Assembly (NCBI RefSeq): GCF_000711695.1
Contig: NW_013546997.1
Coordinates: forward strand, 62,001-126,000
Direction: 5' to 3'
Length of the DNA: 64,000 bases
Origin: Tilletiaria anomala UBC 951
Taxonomy: Eukaryota > Basidiomycota > Exobasidiomycetes > Georgefischeriales > Tilletiariaceae
A program made the position numbers and the translations under genes. This document shows, in pieces, positions 11,867 through 24,151 of the stretch. Position 1 is the first letter of the stretch; each line of letters opens with the position of its first letter. A model generated the notes under the pieces. It saw only the letters and a list, made by a program, of their open reading frames with translations. It ran no database searches and was not told the DNA's origin.

Positions 11867-14800
11867 ATGGAAGATGTCGAGAGGTGAGCATGGCGAAAGG
11901 GCGCGGCACGAGTGCCACCTCAACGGTAGAAGCGAGTCGGGGCTGAGCTGTTTTATGTGGTTGAACCTTCGTGTAGGGCTGCTGCGCAGAGGGAGGCGAT
12001 AGTCCAAGAAGCGATTTCACTCTTTCAGAAGCTGGCAGTATCTTCTACCTCTTCGGCATGGAAGCGAGTGGTTTTACAGAGCGCTACGGGCGCTCAAGAG
12101 GGAGCTTCGAACTCTTACCCTTTAGCTGCGATCGATGGTGGTATCAGCTTGGCCAAGACAGGCTCAGCACGAACAGTATTTCGGCAATCTGGAAAGATCG
12201 AACAAGACAAGGAGGGAGCCAGTGATCCGTCTGCAGTGGCTTTCCCAACATCAGAAAATGGGAGGGCCTCGGACCAGCAAATGGCCACTTTCCAGCTTTG
12301 CGGCCTTGAGAAAGCTTCTCGGATCATTGTACACCGCCGCTCAAATCCCCACCGCAAAGGTCCAGACGTCTTTCGGGCCACATTCGAAGTTCCGTTTGAA
12401 GGAGATAGTCCTGACTTGGAAGGCTTCCGCAGCGCCCTTACTACCCCAGATGCCCGGTCACAATGGGACGGTCTTGTCGAGAGCTCCGAGTTGATTGAGA
12501 TGCCTGACCCTGTTACGAGGGTGACCAAGACGAACTTTCGCCTCGGCTGGCCAGCTAGCCCCCGGGACGCTATCACCGTCTCCCGAACAATCGAAGATGA
12601 CAAGACCCTAATCGATGTGACCACATCGTTGCGTGCGTCGCCGGATGCGCCCGCTTATCTGCGGCCAGCTCCGCCGTATGTTCGATCTCATGTGCACATA
12701 TCCGCTTGGTGCATACAGCTACCATCATCCACTTCGACTAGGGGCAGAGATGAGTCGATCAAGATTACAGCATTTTGGAGCTGGAATCTGAAGGGAGCGT
12801 GGCTCGGCTTACCAACGGGTGGATTAGGCAATCAACTGCAACTTCTGTTGCGGCACCTCGTAACGTATGTGCGCGAACAAAGTAGCAGAATACCCACGCT
12901 ACGACATTTCGATTCTGGGGTTGATGTCGAGCATTTGACGTTCGATGCATCACGGGACACGCTCGCTGTCGACTACAGTATAGTGGGGGAGGATCTGGGA
13001 GGTAGGGACGCCGCCTCAGAACCAGAACATGGCCAAACCGGACCAGTGATTGGATTTGGGATGTCCGCAGCCGAAGGATGGGATGTTAAGATCAAAGTTC
13101 GAGCCTACGGACCCGCTGCGACTAGCACTGCGACCACGCCTGACTGGCGAGCGGTGGTGCAACGCCAAAAGGGTTCGACAAGGCTCAATCTTCAAGTTCA
13201 TCACGGAAAGATACCGTCCGCCGAAGATGTTGCACGCGCGTCAATTACAATTCAACGTGTGGCTGCTAGCAACGATATCAGAGTCAACGGTGATGTCACG
13301 CAAGTCAATCTGGCTGAACCGAAGTGTCCGAGGGCGGCACCAGCGGGGGTGTTGGACGATGCAGCGAGCCTTTCAGGGATCAGCATCGCTTCAAATGGCA
13401 CCACAGCCGCAGACTCGTCGCAGATGAAACCGACAATGTCCGAAAGTGGTCGAGCAGCAAACGTGTCCCATGCGATAGACTCTTTGATCCGGCGAAACTA
13501 CATTTACTTTACAAGTCTGCTCCAAGAGCCTGAAGCAAAATGGAAAAGGGTCAGCGATTCGCGAGGTGTAACCGTCACGCAACTGGACTCAATTGACCCC
13601 ACTCTAGTGGTATACCGAGCGGAAGCAACCTTCGTTGGTGTTGGAGTCTGGGGCCTCTTCTCTACCATCAACACTCCGGGTGCCCGACAGCACTGGGATA
13701 AAGGGTTGGAAGATTCTCAACTATTGGCAGACGTCAATGACCTGTCGAGTCTGTGGTGGGATCGCACGAAAGCTGCGTGGCCTGTCAGGTGAGCGTTCAT
13801 GCACGGTCACCATGAGACCTGGCCTAACGGCTGATGTTCGTTTCTTTTCTCTGATTCTGCAGCGCCCGCGACAATGTGACGCTTCAAACATCGTACAAGT
13901 CGACCTCTTCTGTCCACATCTTTGCCTTCTCAACCGATGACCGAGCGCTGTTTCCAGAAATTCCAGCTGTACCAGCTACAACGATCCGGACACAAATCGA
14001 TCTCCGTGGCTGGTCGGTGGAGAGCCTCAGCCCTACCACAGTGCACGTTACACTCCTTGAGCAGAGCGATCCGAAGGGATGGACGAGCAAATCGGCCGTG
14101 CCATCCTGTATGACTGCAGCCGTAGCTGGCGTTGGTGACTACGCAATCAAATTCGGCGGCCCCCCGATTGTCACCCGACTCCTGGGTGCCAAAGCCAAGA
14201 GCAGCAAGTACGAACACGACAAGGCAGAGTATCGCTTTGAGTACGAGATGACTCAGCTCGAGGGATCAGATGACCTTCAAGATCTTCCGCACGTCGAATG
14301 CGAGCTACGCTGCGATGTCGAGACATGGAGCCCCAATCTGGACCTCGTCATCGACCCCCCTCCGATCAACGTCAGCTGTCTCCGAAGACACAGGCTTGGC
14401 CAGGGGGCAGGTGGTCTCTGGCTCACTATCGAACACGCTTCTGCCTCGCTGGAAGATGACGCGGCACGCATCATTGTGCGTAAAGGGAATATGGGAACAC
14501 AAAAAGGGCTAGTGTTGGTCAATGGCGCGTCTATCAAAGTCGACCAGGATGAGCTGGACGACACTCACATGCAAGAGCTATTCAGAACGAAGCGCAGCAG
14601 GCCGCAACGGGTGCCATTGGATCTCACATCGCCTGCGTATCTCGCCACGCACAACACAAGGGTAAGAGGGAGCCCGGCGTTGACACCTTCTACAGATATG
14701 CCGCCTGAAACGCCCTCGAGAAGCGCGACAATCAGCGAGCGTGCCGCCTCTCCAGCCCATTCTGTTGAAGTCGCGCCTGCGAGCACGAAACGCTCAGACA

Positions 14801-17322
14801 ATGATATAATGACTGGCCCTCTCGACGTTCTGTTTCTCCTACGGCGCATTTACGCGGAGCGCAGTCCCGACCCAGCAGTGACACCCGCCGGTTGGACATT
14901 GGTGTCGGAGCGCAACGGTGTCCACGTTCGCCGCAAACTCATGCAGTCAATCTCTCTCACAGTCTTCATACAGCGAGCCGACAAGGTGGTTCAAGGCCTG
15001 GCCGCAGAAGACCTGCTACATGCCGTCTCTTCGCTTGACATGAAGAAGCGCTGCGATGAAAGGATCGAAAGCATCGTCCGTCTGGAAAGCTACGGTCACG
15101 GAGCTGGGACATATCACATGAAGACCAAACCCTCATTCCCATTTCGAGGAAGGGCTTTCCACGTCGCCCATCTGACTGCAAGGACCGCACCTCAAGAGGA
15201 AGAAGATGAAGGATCCCGCGTTATATCAGTGTCCAAACCTGTGGCGTACTTCTATGCTGCAGCTTCGTACGCCGAAAGCAACGTCGAGTTCCCTTCTTCC
15301 CGCCTCAATCCTACAGGGCTTCCGGTTGGCAAGGTGCTTATAGATGGATGGATTTTGGAGACGCTCGACCCATACGCCTCGTCGACGAACCAGATTCCCT
15401 CGACGCGATGCACCCATGTCACTGCCATCGACTACGCCGGATCACTTCCAAGCGCGGTGAACACATCATGGAACGCTCCGTTGCCGCGCATTGTGGACAG
15501 CTTCGAAGCAGTGCTAAAGAAGGAAGGTGTAGCACCTTTCAGCATCAAGCCGCCCCCATGCCTGCTAGTCGTTGGTGATGGAACGGACGAGTCTGCAGAC
15601 TCTGCATGGGTTGCTCATGACCCAGGCCTTCGCAAGATTCTTTTGAGAAGCGATTTCGATCCGGTCAGCCGACGCTACGAGGCATTGGCGCTGCTTCGTC
15701 CACTTCCGAGCGATGTACCTCGAGCAGCTGCACTCTCCGACGCGTCCACCGAGCGTGGCTTAGCCCAATCTGCCGCAACCCTCTCGAAACCACCATCTCT
15801 CTCCAACAGTCCACAACTCGATCAGGCCCTGGGAGTCCATCAGCGGACCGAGCCAAGTGTCACTCGCACAACTAGCATCTCCTCGCTGTCCAGTGCCGTC
15901 AGCGAGGCTAGACGAGCAGCTTCAGCAAGAAGAGATCCACGGCGGTCCGATGTCTTCTTTGAGGTTGAAGTGGAATTGAAGCATTTTCCATATGGGTACA
16001 ATGTCGACTGCAAGGCCGCGTTCGTTTCATCAGGGAAGTCGTCTCCTGAGCTAAACAGGGCCAGCACATCCAGTGAAGGCGATGCAGCGCCCAGCAAAGA
16101 GTCAGTATTGGACCTGCGGGACGAATTACCAGCTGGCGATTCTATCGCGCTCCGTACCCTGATTTACGACCTACCACCATCTGCCCTGCTTGCTGCCACG
16201 TTGGACCCTGGCGCAAGGCTTCGATGTCACCTTGTTCGTGTCGTTTTGGCAGAAGAGCAGTTCTCCACAACCGAGGGCCCCTCGATTCGAGAGCGTCTGA
16301 ACAACGAACAGGCACTTTTCAGCTTTGCTATCGACTGTAAACCGGGAAGCCAGTCTGAGTTCAGTGGAATCGAGGAGCTTTCACCCTCCGGTAGCTCTAC
16401 ACCAGTGGAAGGGATATTCACGGTCCTTGGGGAGCGTGTTGAGGTTGTTCACGTCAATCAGACATCAGCGATGCTACAGCGCGAAGACCGAGATTCGGAC
16501 AAGGTCGTTGTGCTCCGCAAGTGAGTGCAGGCTACATGATCTGCATTTGGAATATCTGATTGCTGACGCCACCTTGTCCCCAGGACATCGGACGGAGATG
16601 CTCCATATGTGCCAAGTCTACTGGCACAACCCATCGCTGCAAACATGGAGCTGAAAACCCCACCCATGTCTCATATTCAACCTACTGCGCTCAAAGGGCC
16701 AAGCTTTGCTCAGGACGTCAAAGCAGAACCCGATACCCCTGGGGCTTCGACTCCAGTTCTCGATGGACACACCATAGGCGCCTCTGACGAAGCTGCGAGC
16801 AGTCTCACCCGCGAGAACCCAGTAACAGCTGCAACGACACAAATCATGAACATTCTTAACAATTACCCACTCACCCGGCTGAGCGCAACCACTACCGGTG
16901 TTACTACCAGCATGGCATCGGGCACCACCACGCACTCCACATCATCAGATGGTAGCAAGGCCGCAGAAGGCGCCATTACTGCAACAGCAGGAGGGATGGA
17001 ACCACAGCAGCAACTGCACAGTCTAATGGAAGGACTCCAAACTCGAACCTATTCCATCAGCACTTTGATTCTCGTCGCCATGATTTTCTTCCTACTCGGT
17101 AGTCTCGTTAGGAGCCTTCAGTCACCAGCCGACTTTGTCCTGTTGCCACCATCAACGACGGGGCTCAGCTCTCCAGATGCAATTGCCGTTGAATTGCGGC
17201 GTTTCTTTGCAGACGTCGGTACGGGCGCGTCGGGAGTGGCGACACGAGAGATGAAGCGCTTGCTGGAAATCAAGAAGATCATCTTTGGATGGGACCTCGT
17301 CATTGCTCTCGCGCGCCGTTAA
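11867..17322 (+). CDS. Large membrane-anchored protein with several START-like domains
   Basis: Four exons (11867-11883, 11977-13788, 13863-16520, 16584-17322) splice in frame to 1741 residues. START domains are lipid-binding helix-grip folds. A first START-like region spans about residues 110-320 (TTPDARSQWDGLVESSELIE, LGWPASPRDAI). A second begins near 510 and crosses the second intron (NTPGARQHWDKGLEDSQLL). A third spans about 920-1155 (AGWTLVSERNGVHVRRKL, KPSFPFRGRAF), with the DUF3074 look of fungal START proteins. A single hydrophobic helix near residue 1655 (LILVAMIFFLLGSLVRSL) could anchor it to a membrane, leaving a short tail. The likely role is lipid transfer or sensing at a membrane contact; this is inference. 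The 17-nt first exon was chosen because it gives an ATG, a GTGAGC donor and the right phase. Confidence 0.75.
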
Positions 17323-17476
17323 ATGTTGGTCGGCCAATGCTGCCGCAGCAACGCATGCAAATTCACGATGTACACTAAGCAAGTTGACAATTCTAGGCAA
17401 GCCATACATTATCATGGTATCCGTTATGCAGCATCCCGAGAGGCCGTTGCATTATAAGAAGAGATAAGATCAAGAT

Positions 17477-20400
17477 TCATGTTGTTCGCTCGAGAGCGAT
17501 GCTGAGCGGTTGAATCGGTTTTGTTTCTTCGAGTGCAAGGGCATATCGCAGGCACTCTGCAGCCCTCTCTGGACGACCGGTCTTCTGCGCCACATGGCCG
17601 ATGAACAGCCAAGCCTCGGGGACGTCCCAGCCGCTCGAGGCGGTTGTTGTGTTCAGCAGTCCCTCCGCCAGACTGAGGGCAGTGAGCTTCTTCGTCTCGC
17701 GGCTAGCCGTCGTTTCAGCTGTACTTTTGAAGTGTGTTTCCTTACCGCCAGGGCTGTAATCCTTCACCTTGGGCGATACGCCGATGCTGCGGCTTTGCGG
17801 GCTGTCGAGGAAGTCGTGCTTGACGCCTGGCCGAGGAACGGGTGTGGGCATCTGCGCAGAAGGGGTAAACGCCGAGCTGTCGTGGCTCGTAGCCGGTATG
17901 CTGTCTGGGTTGGAGAGGAAGATGCGCGCAAGGTGGACAGAGGATGCGATGTGGTCGCCCTTGCACGCCAGGGCCTTGTACAGCGAAGAAGTGGCAAGGC
18001 CGATGTTGTCGCTTTCGACGAACCAAAGCGCAAGCTGCAGCCAGACACTTGGATTGTTCGGAGCGATGCGCTCCGCTTCCTGCACTGCGATGCGGCATTC
18101 GCTCAGCTTGCCAGCCCTGCGGAACGTCGCGGCGCTCATGAGCCAGAGCGATGACAGCATGTCGGTTTCGCGCCTGGCGTGCAGCGCGAAACGCTGCGAT
18201 TCCGGCGACCAGTCCTCTCCATCTCCCGCAGACACATCCGTGGCGGCGGGTGGCGGCAACGCAATCGTCAGCGCACGGGAGGAGCGGGTGCCGAACGTAA
18301 CAGCATTCAACGAAAGCGTGGTGGAGCGGACGTTCCACGCCCCGCTCTGCCCGAGCCCGGTGACGGTGCCATACCGCGTGCCACCTTCGAGCGTGGCAGT
18401 CCTGGCGTCAGGAGCAGCCGATGCCGCGCGAACAGCTGCAACTCCACTGACATGTACACTCGGCGAATGGATGTGCAGCAATGTCGAGAGCCTGCTGCTG
18501 CGCTTCTGCGTCGAGATGCCGTAGTCGTTGTCCATCTTAGCAGATGACACAGTGTTGGTCTTGGGTAGCGTCGTGTTACCGGCCCTCGCGTTGCGAAGCG
18601 TGGCGTCGGTAGCGATGCGATCGTGGAAGAAAGTAAAGATCTCTTTCTGGCCCTCAATGGCTGCTTCTGTACCTTCGACTACCTCCTCAAGCGCGTTGTG
18701 CGTCGTCAGCAAGCGAAGGATCGACTCGGCGCGCTCGGACCCGCGCGGCGGGTAGTCGTAGCTGAGCAGTGCGGTGCGCACCTCTGTCGGCCCTGCGACC
18801 GAGACGCCGTTGACGACAGCGCGCGACTGCAGGCCTTCCTTAGTGGTAAAGCTTTGATCATGCCCATCGTCCTTTTCCGCCTGCTCCAGCGCCACTTCGG
18901 CGAGTGTCAATGCGCCTTTATAGTCTTTGTTACAGGATAACAAAAGCGTGAGCAGGTGCCACGGCTCAATGCTGGCAGGCTCCAGCTCGACGGCACGTCG
19001 CGCGCTAACGGTGGCGGCCGCAACGTCACGCAGCTCGGCCTGGACGAAGGCAAGGTGGTAGAAGGTCTCTGCCGATTGCGCGTCCAGGTCGGCCGCCTCC
19101 AACAAAAGCGCGAGCGCCTCCTGCTGCGTCTGCGAGCGCGTCAACGGGCTCCCTTCCGCAATGGCCAGCGCCGAACGTGCGGTGCCTGCGACGCGCTTGA
19201 GCTGCGCGAGCAGGCTCGGAACGGCCGCCTTGTCCGAGAGCTGCTTGTCCTTCTGCGCAATTTCCAGCGCCTTGCGCGCAAACTTGTCTGCGTCCGCAAA
19301 GGCACAGAGGTACTTGCAGCACAGCCGCGAGCCGAAAGCCAGCATGCACACGTACGTCTTAGCATCGTCGGCGTCATGCGCGAGGTCCTTTGCGTGCTTT
19401 TCCGTTCCATTGACCATCCCATTCGCAGTGGCAGGAGCGCCGCCGCCGTTGACCCTCTTTCCCTCGCTTGTCTCACTGGCGAGCGCGTCGCTCTGCGCGG
19501 CGTCAGCTTGGCGCGACTTGTCGACGAGCTTAACATACAGCTCGAGCGCGAGCTTGGCCTCGTCGTAGAGCTCGGCAGCGGCGAGGACGCGCACGAGACT
19601 TCGGGCAATACGCTGCGATCCAAACGAGAGCTTGGCAAGCGTGTAGAGCGTCTGCGCTAGCTCGTCCGCGTCGGCGCCGCCCTTTTCGCCGTCAAGCTCC
19701 CAGCCACGGACGAGCGCATCGGCGAGGTCGAGCGCAGCAGCGTTCAGCCGGCCCGCCTTGGGGAAGGCGGAGCCGCGCTTGATGGCGCTGGACGCGAGCA
19801 GCGACACGGTGAGCATCTCGTTCGACCAGACGGTGCTACCGGGCCTCAAAGCGAGGTGCTTGTTCGGCCGGCGTGTCGAGACGGTCCGCGATGTGATTGC
19901 GTGACTCGTGACGCCAGGCGTGACGGGCCTCTGGGAGTCTCGCCGCGTGCGCTCTCTGGCAAAGTTGCGGACGGACACGCGCGAAGCGACGGCCTGCACA
20001 ACATTGAACTGGTACGCCTGCGAGCGCGGGTCGTTGGTCGACTTGGGCGGCAGAGAGGGCGGCTCGAGGTAGTTGGACTCCTCGACAGAACGGTTGAGCG
20101 CCTGCAGATAAGTGCGGTAAATGACGGAGCGCTGGACGATGCGGAAGTCGCTCGGCCAGCGGCCAGCGTGTGCCTGGTAGGCACGCAGGGCGTTCAAGCC
20201 GAGCGTCATGTCGCTATGAGCAAGGAAGGGCGGGTGGAATGGAATGTAGTGGAGTGGGAAGCGCGAAACAGGTTGGGTCAGCTGATATCCTAGCCATGGC
20301 CCTAGCGCTAGCATTCAACCCAGCTCTGACACTGTCAGGTAAGACTCACCCTTCGCGGACGCTCAGCAGCGCATTGCGATACAGCGCATTCTCGGCCCAT

Positions 20401-21747
20401 CGCTCAATCTCGTCCGCCGACAGCCCGCGCAGGGCATTCGCTGCCTTGCCGCCACGCACGCCCTCATGCAGGTCGATCGCGCGTGCGTAGCCCGCGAACG
20501 CAAACGGCGCATAGCCCGCGCTGGGGTCCGCGTGGTGCAGCCGCTCGTTTGCCATGCCTGCGAGCGATTAAGGAAGGAAAGATTGGTGAGGAGGGGGAAG
20601 GAAATTTAAGCACTTTGCATCACTCACCATAAACGACGAAGCCCATCATGAGCAGCGCAACAGTGTAGTCCTCACTGTTCCTGACGTCCTTGAGATCATC
20701 AATCTGCAAGCTTTCGATGAAGCGGGCGTCGTGCAGGAGCGCAACGGCGTCTTCGTCCCTGCCGAGCGCATGCAATCCGAGTGCGTGGATCGGCGCAATG
20801 GCGTTGCGCTGAACCTCGGTCTTTGCCTGCTGCTGCTGTAGCATCGCGAGCTTTTCAACGGCCCGCACAATGCTGCTCGCGTATACGGAGTCGGACGCGA
20901 CGGGCGGGAAGGTAGTCGTGTCCTTATGCGTCGGCGCAGCGCTGTCCTGCGCGTGCGAATGATCGCCGTAACCCTGCGAGGCATAGAAAGTGGCGAGCTG
21001 CACCCGCAGCTCCTGCTCAGCGGCAGCCACATCGGCAACCACTGGGCGCGATGCGTGTGAGTGTGCGTATGGTGCATGTAATGGCGAGGAAATTCGAGTC
21101 AAGCAGCCATCAGCGCATGTTCAATCTGCGGAGAAGAATGGATTCCACATGGAACGCAGTGGCGCTGAACATGTCCTTAAGAAGATGGTGAGCTCTGAGC
21201 CGCACCGGCTCAAAAACTTGATTCTAAGCAGTATATATGCGGCGCGATGGGAGCCGAGAGAGGTCTCAGTCCCTCGCTGTCGCTGGCTTTCCCTGCAGAC
21301 CCGCCGGCCAGCCTCCATGATCCGAGCCGAGCTTCGCGCTGCATGCCATCAGGGGCGCGGAAGCCAAGCGAGCCTAACCAAAATGAGGCGAAAGGGGAAT
21401 AATAGAGAACTCACGTTTGCTGTCGGGGTTGTGCTTGATGAATTTACGCAGCAGCTCGGACCACTCGGCGGTCTTCTTGCCGCTAGCAGCAGCAACAGCA
21501 GCGGATGAGCTACCTCCACTTGCGCTTGTGCTGCTATTGCCGATCTCGGAGGTGGCCCATTCACCTCGTAGCCGCGCGCTGGCCAGCTCTGCAGCGTACT
21601 GCTCTCCCTTGGAGGACTGGCGGTGCACGTGCGAGAGCAGGGAGGGGGGACGGCGCCGCGCGGTCGGACGAACTGTCAGCACAGTGCTGGCGAACGGGGT
21701 GGCAGCCGGAAGACGACAACACATGGGACACTCACAAATTTCGACAT
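17477..21747 (-). CDS. YPP1: YPP1/TTC7-like TPR scaffold of the plasma-membrane PI4-kinase complex
   Basis: Five exons (21747-21736, 21616-21415, 21041-20628, 20557-20350, 20213-17477) give 1190 residues. Ypp1 (TTC7 in animals) links the PI4-kinase Stt4 to the membrane protein Efr3, so that PI4P is made at the plasma membrane. The N-terminus has the family pattern (AAELASARLRGEW, then ELLRKFIKHNPDSK). TPR-like helical pairs fill the middle (FYHLAFVQAELRDVAAATVS, ALALLLEAADLDAQSAETFY) and the end (WLFIGHVAQKTGRPERAAEC, LRYALALEE). Polar linkers, for example about residues 370-400, make it longer than the yeast and human proteins (roughly 820-840). The first exon codes only for MSKF and has a perfect GTGAGT donor. 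The gene ends 155 bases from the START gene, tail to tail. Confidence 0.85.
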
Positions 21748-22489
21748 GGTTTGCAACGACTATCGATCTTTTTTTCCTTTCCCTGTTCGGCCTGCAGTCT
21801 CCACAGTGATGTGCTTTGGAGAAAGAGATGCGGCCACGCGGGGAGCGAGAGTCGGAAGAGAAGAAGCGAAGGGAAACGAAGCGCAATGGAGCGCAGGGCA
21901 CGCCCCGCATAAGATGATTTCTCTTTGCGCTGATGATACGAAGCGTACACGGCTGACAACAGGTTGCTCCAAAGGAACGGACAGAGGGGGGACTTGGATC
22001 TCGACTGGACAGATAGATGGATGAGCGGTGGATTGGGGGTTGGGCGATGGATGGATCAGCCGCAGGCGGGGTCTCGGGTTATGGGCACCTAGGCAGGCGC
22101 TGTGCCAGTCTCTGGGTTACCAGGAGATTCCCCAGCCAGGTTGGAATGATACATACTGGTATAGCACATGCTGGCCATGAAAGAGATGAGCCTTAGTGGG
22201 CGGGGCGGGAGCCAAGGCTTGACTCGACTCGCACAGTGCCTCCCAATCTGCAAAGATACCTCTTTGCGGGGTTGCCGTCCGCACCGAGCTGGGCGACCGA
22301 GGGAGTTAGGGTTGGCTACTATCATGTCTCCAAAATATCGACGTGGCCCGTGACGTCCACGGCGCTCATTGCACGTGCTTGTGTGCGCTGATGAACGATG
22401 GGGTGCACAGACATACCCGACAGAGGTCGTGGCAACGGAAAGGGGAGGGGAACCAAAACCGTTGGCCTGTGACCACGCTTCCACATTTG
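21748..22489. other. Intergenic between YPP1 and the MPLKIP-like gene
   Basis: About 740 bases holding the YPP1 promoter and the 3' end of the next leftward gene. Overlapping frames here are short, change across strands and show no domain. Confidence 0.4.
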
Positions 22490-23443
22490 CTACAAAATAT
22501 CATCATCACTCCCCGCGTCTATCCTCTCGTTCGTCCACGGGGGGACGTGGCCGCCATCGCCTCCGCTTGCCTTGCTCTGGACGTCAAGCTCGCCTTCTCG
22601 CGGTCCGACACTATCCCCTTCACCATCAACATCGAGATCCGACAAATTAATTTCGATCTCCTCCTCGTTCCTGGTCGCTGCGCGCTCAAACGCAGCAGCC
22701 TGCGACGGTAGCCCCGCTTTGTTGCTGTGACTCTGGCCGTCTCGCCTGGGCTGTGCGGGACCGACATCGGCCCCGCCGGGTTCGGCTCGGCCTTTGCCTT
22801 TGTGCAAGCCCGACTGTTTGAACAGCACGTTCGCCCAAGGATCCTCGAGCATCCGCGGGCTGAAATAGACCACTGTGACCAAAAGCCGGGAAAAGTGCGC
22901 GGGCAAAACGCGTCAGCAATGGTGCACCGCTGAAGAAAGGTCAAGATGAAGTGTTCTTCTTGCGCGACGCACCTGGCTCCGTACTAGGCTGCAAGTCGCT
23001 TTTCATAACGTATCTCTGGTTTGTACATAGTAGGAGGCAGTGCCACGGTTAGCATGTGCAGCAGAATTCCTCCTCCCTGTGCTGTATGGCAGCCCCTGCC
23101 GACTCACAAGGTTGCCAGGACCGATGCCTCTTCCTCTTCCACCTCCCTCACCTGCCCTTGGGCCTGGGCCCGCTTGCCCGGCACTGTGAGACCTCCCACC
23201 CACTCTTCCACCTCGGCCCCTGCTGCCAACCCCTTGTTGCGCTTGGCCGCCTCGCCCGCGCCCAGATCCTCGCCCACCGCCGCGCTCATGCCGTGGCTGC
23301 GAACGCGCGTTAGGCGCATCTGTCTGCTGTAATCCGGAGCCGTGCTCCTTGGATCTTGAAGGGCCGCTGCCGCCAAAAGAGAAGGAGGAAGGGAGCCCTA
23401 GTGCCTCCATGCCGGCAGCGCCACTGTTGTCGTCCTCTACCAT
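22490..23443 (-). CDS. RGG-rich protein with the MPLKIP (TTDN1) EDPW motif
   Basis: The best model has three exons (23443-23027, 22988-22973, 22872-22490) giving 271 residues. Residues about 45-125 are an RGG/GRG-rich, disordered region typical of RNA-binding proteins. After it comes YFSPRMLEDPWANV, which matches the conserved C-terminal box of human MPLKIP/TTDN1 (YFKPSMLEDPWAGL). The rest is acidic (EEEIEINLSDLDVD). Human MPLKIP is a nuclear protein mutated in non-photosensitive trichothiodystrophy and linked to lariat debranching; the fungal role is unknown. The middle exon is only 16 nt and its upstream intron 38 nt, so the junction is less certain than the two outer exons; the phase agrees throughout. 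The gene is head-to-head with the gene at 24152. Confidence 0.6.
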
Positions 23444-24151
23444 ATTGACACCTTGCCTAATGCAGTTTGCCGAGCTAGATGTTATCCAATTACGTTCTGA
23501 TCCCTTAGGTGATTCAGGAAGATTTTAGCGGATCGAAGTCGTTTTCCCTTTCTGTTTTGACCGTGCAAGTATCGACTTCACAAACGAGAGAGCTTGTTTG
23601 TCTGCTCATGAGCTTCCTCCAGGAGACATACCACACGACGGAGGGCCAGCTCTTGATTTGTAGCGAACGAGGATCCAGAGCACGCGCCTTCCCCGCTAGC
23701 CAACTTATCGCCCTTCAGATGAGCGATTCCACAGGAGTTCTGAGCTGCCGATATTGATACTGCTCGTTACAGCGTGGCGCTGAAGATCCATCCACTTGAA
23801 ACCGTGCTTCTAATGTCTCTCTCTAGGTTTGGCAAAGTTGATATTTCGCTTTGATGGTCTGCAGTGTGCAAGATGCCGTTCCGCTCTCAGTGCTCTCGCT
23901 TGAGAGATGAGATTGAGATAGTGAGAGCGTTTTTGCCACAGCCAACACTCGAGCTCAATTATTCAATAGTCAAGTAGCCTCCTTTGTCGTCCTCATCCTA
24001 GCCGCCAGTCACTATTGATCCCCACAGCCCGCCAGCGGTCAGTGACACGAAATCTTGAACAAGCACCTGACAGAGCCCAAGCAGAGCTGTCGCGCCGGCC
24101 CTGGGCGCGAGAGGGCCCTGGGCGAAGGAGCAGGAGGATTCTCGATTCACG
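23444..24151. promoter_or_regulatory. Divergent promoter region
   Basis: About 700 bases between two head-to-head starts, AT-richer than the flanking coding sequence. A rightward GTG-started frame at 23509-23757 has no recognisable features. No specific site is named. Confidence 0.35.

Noticed and set aside
23509-23757. Rightward 82-codon frame in the divergent spacer
   Set aside because: Begins with GTG and has no recognisable features.
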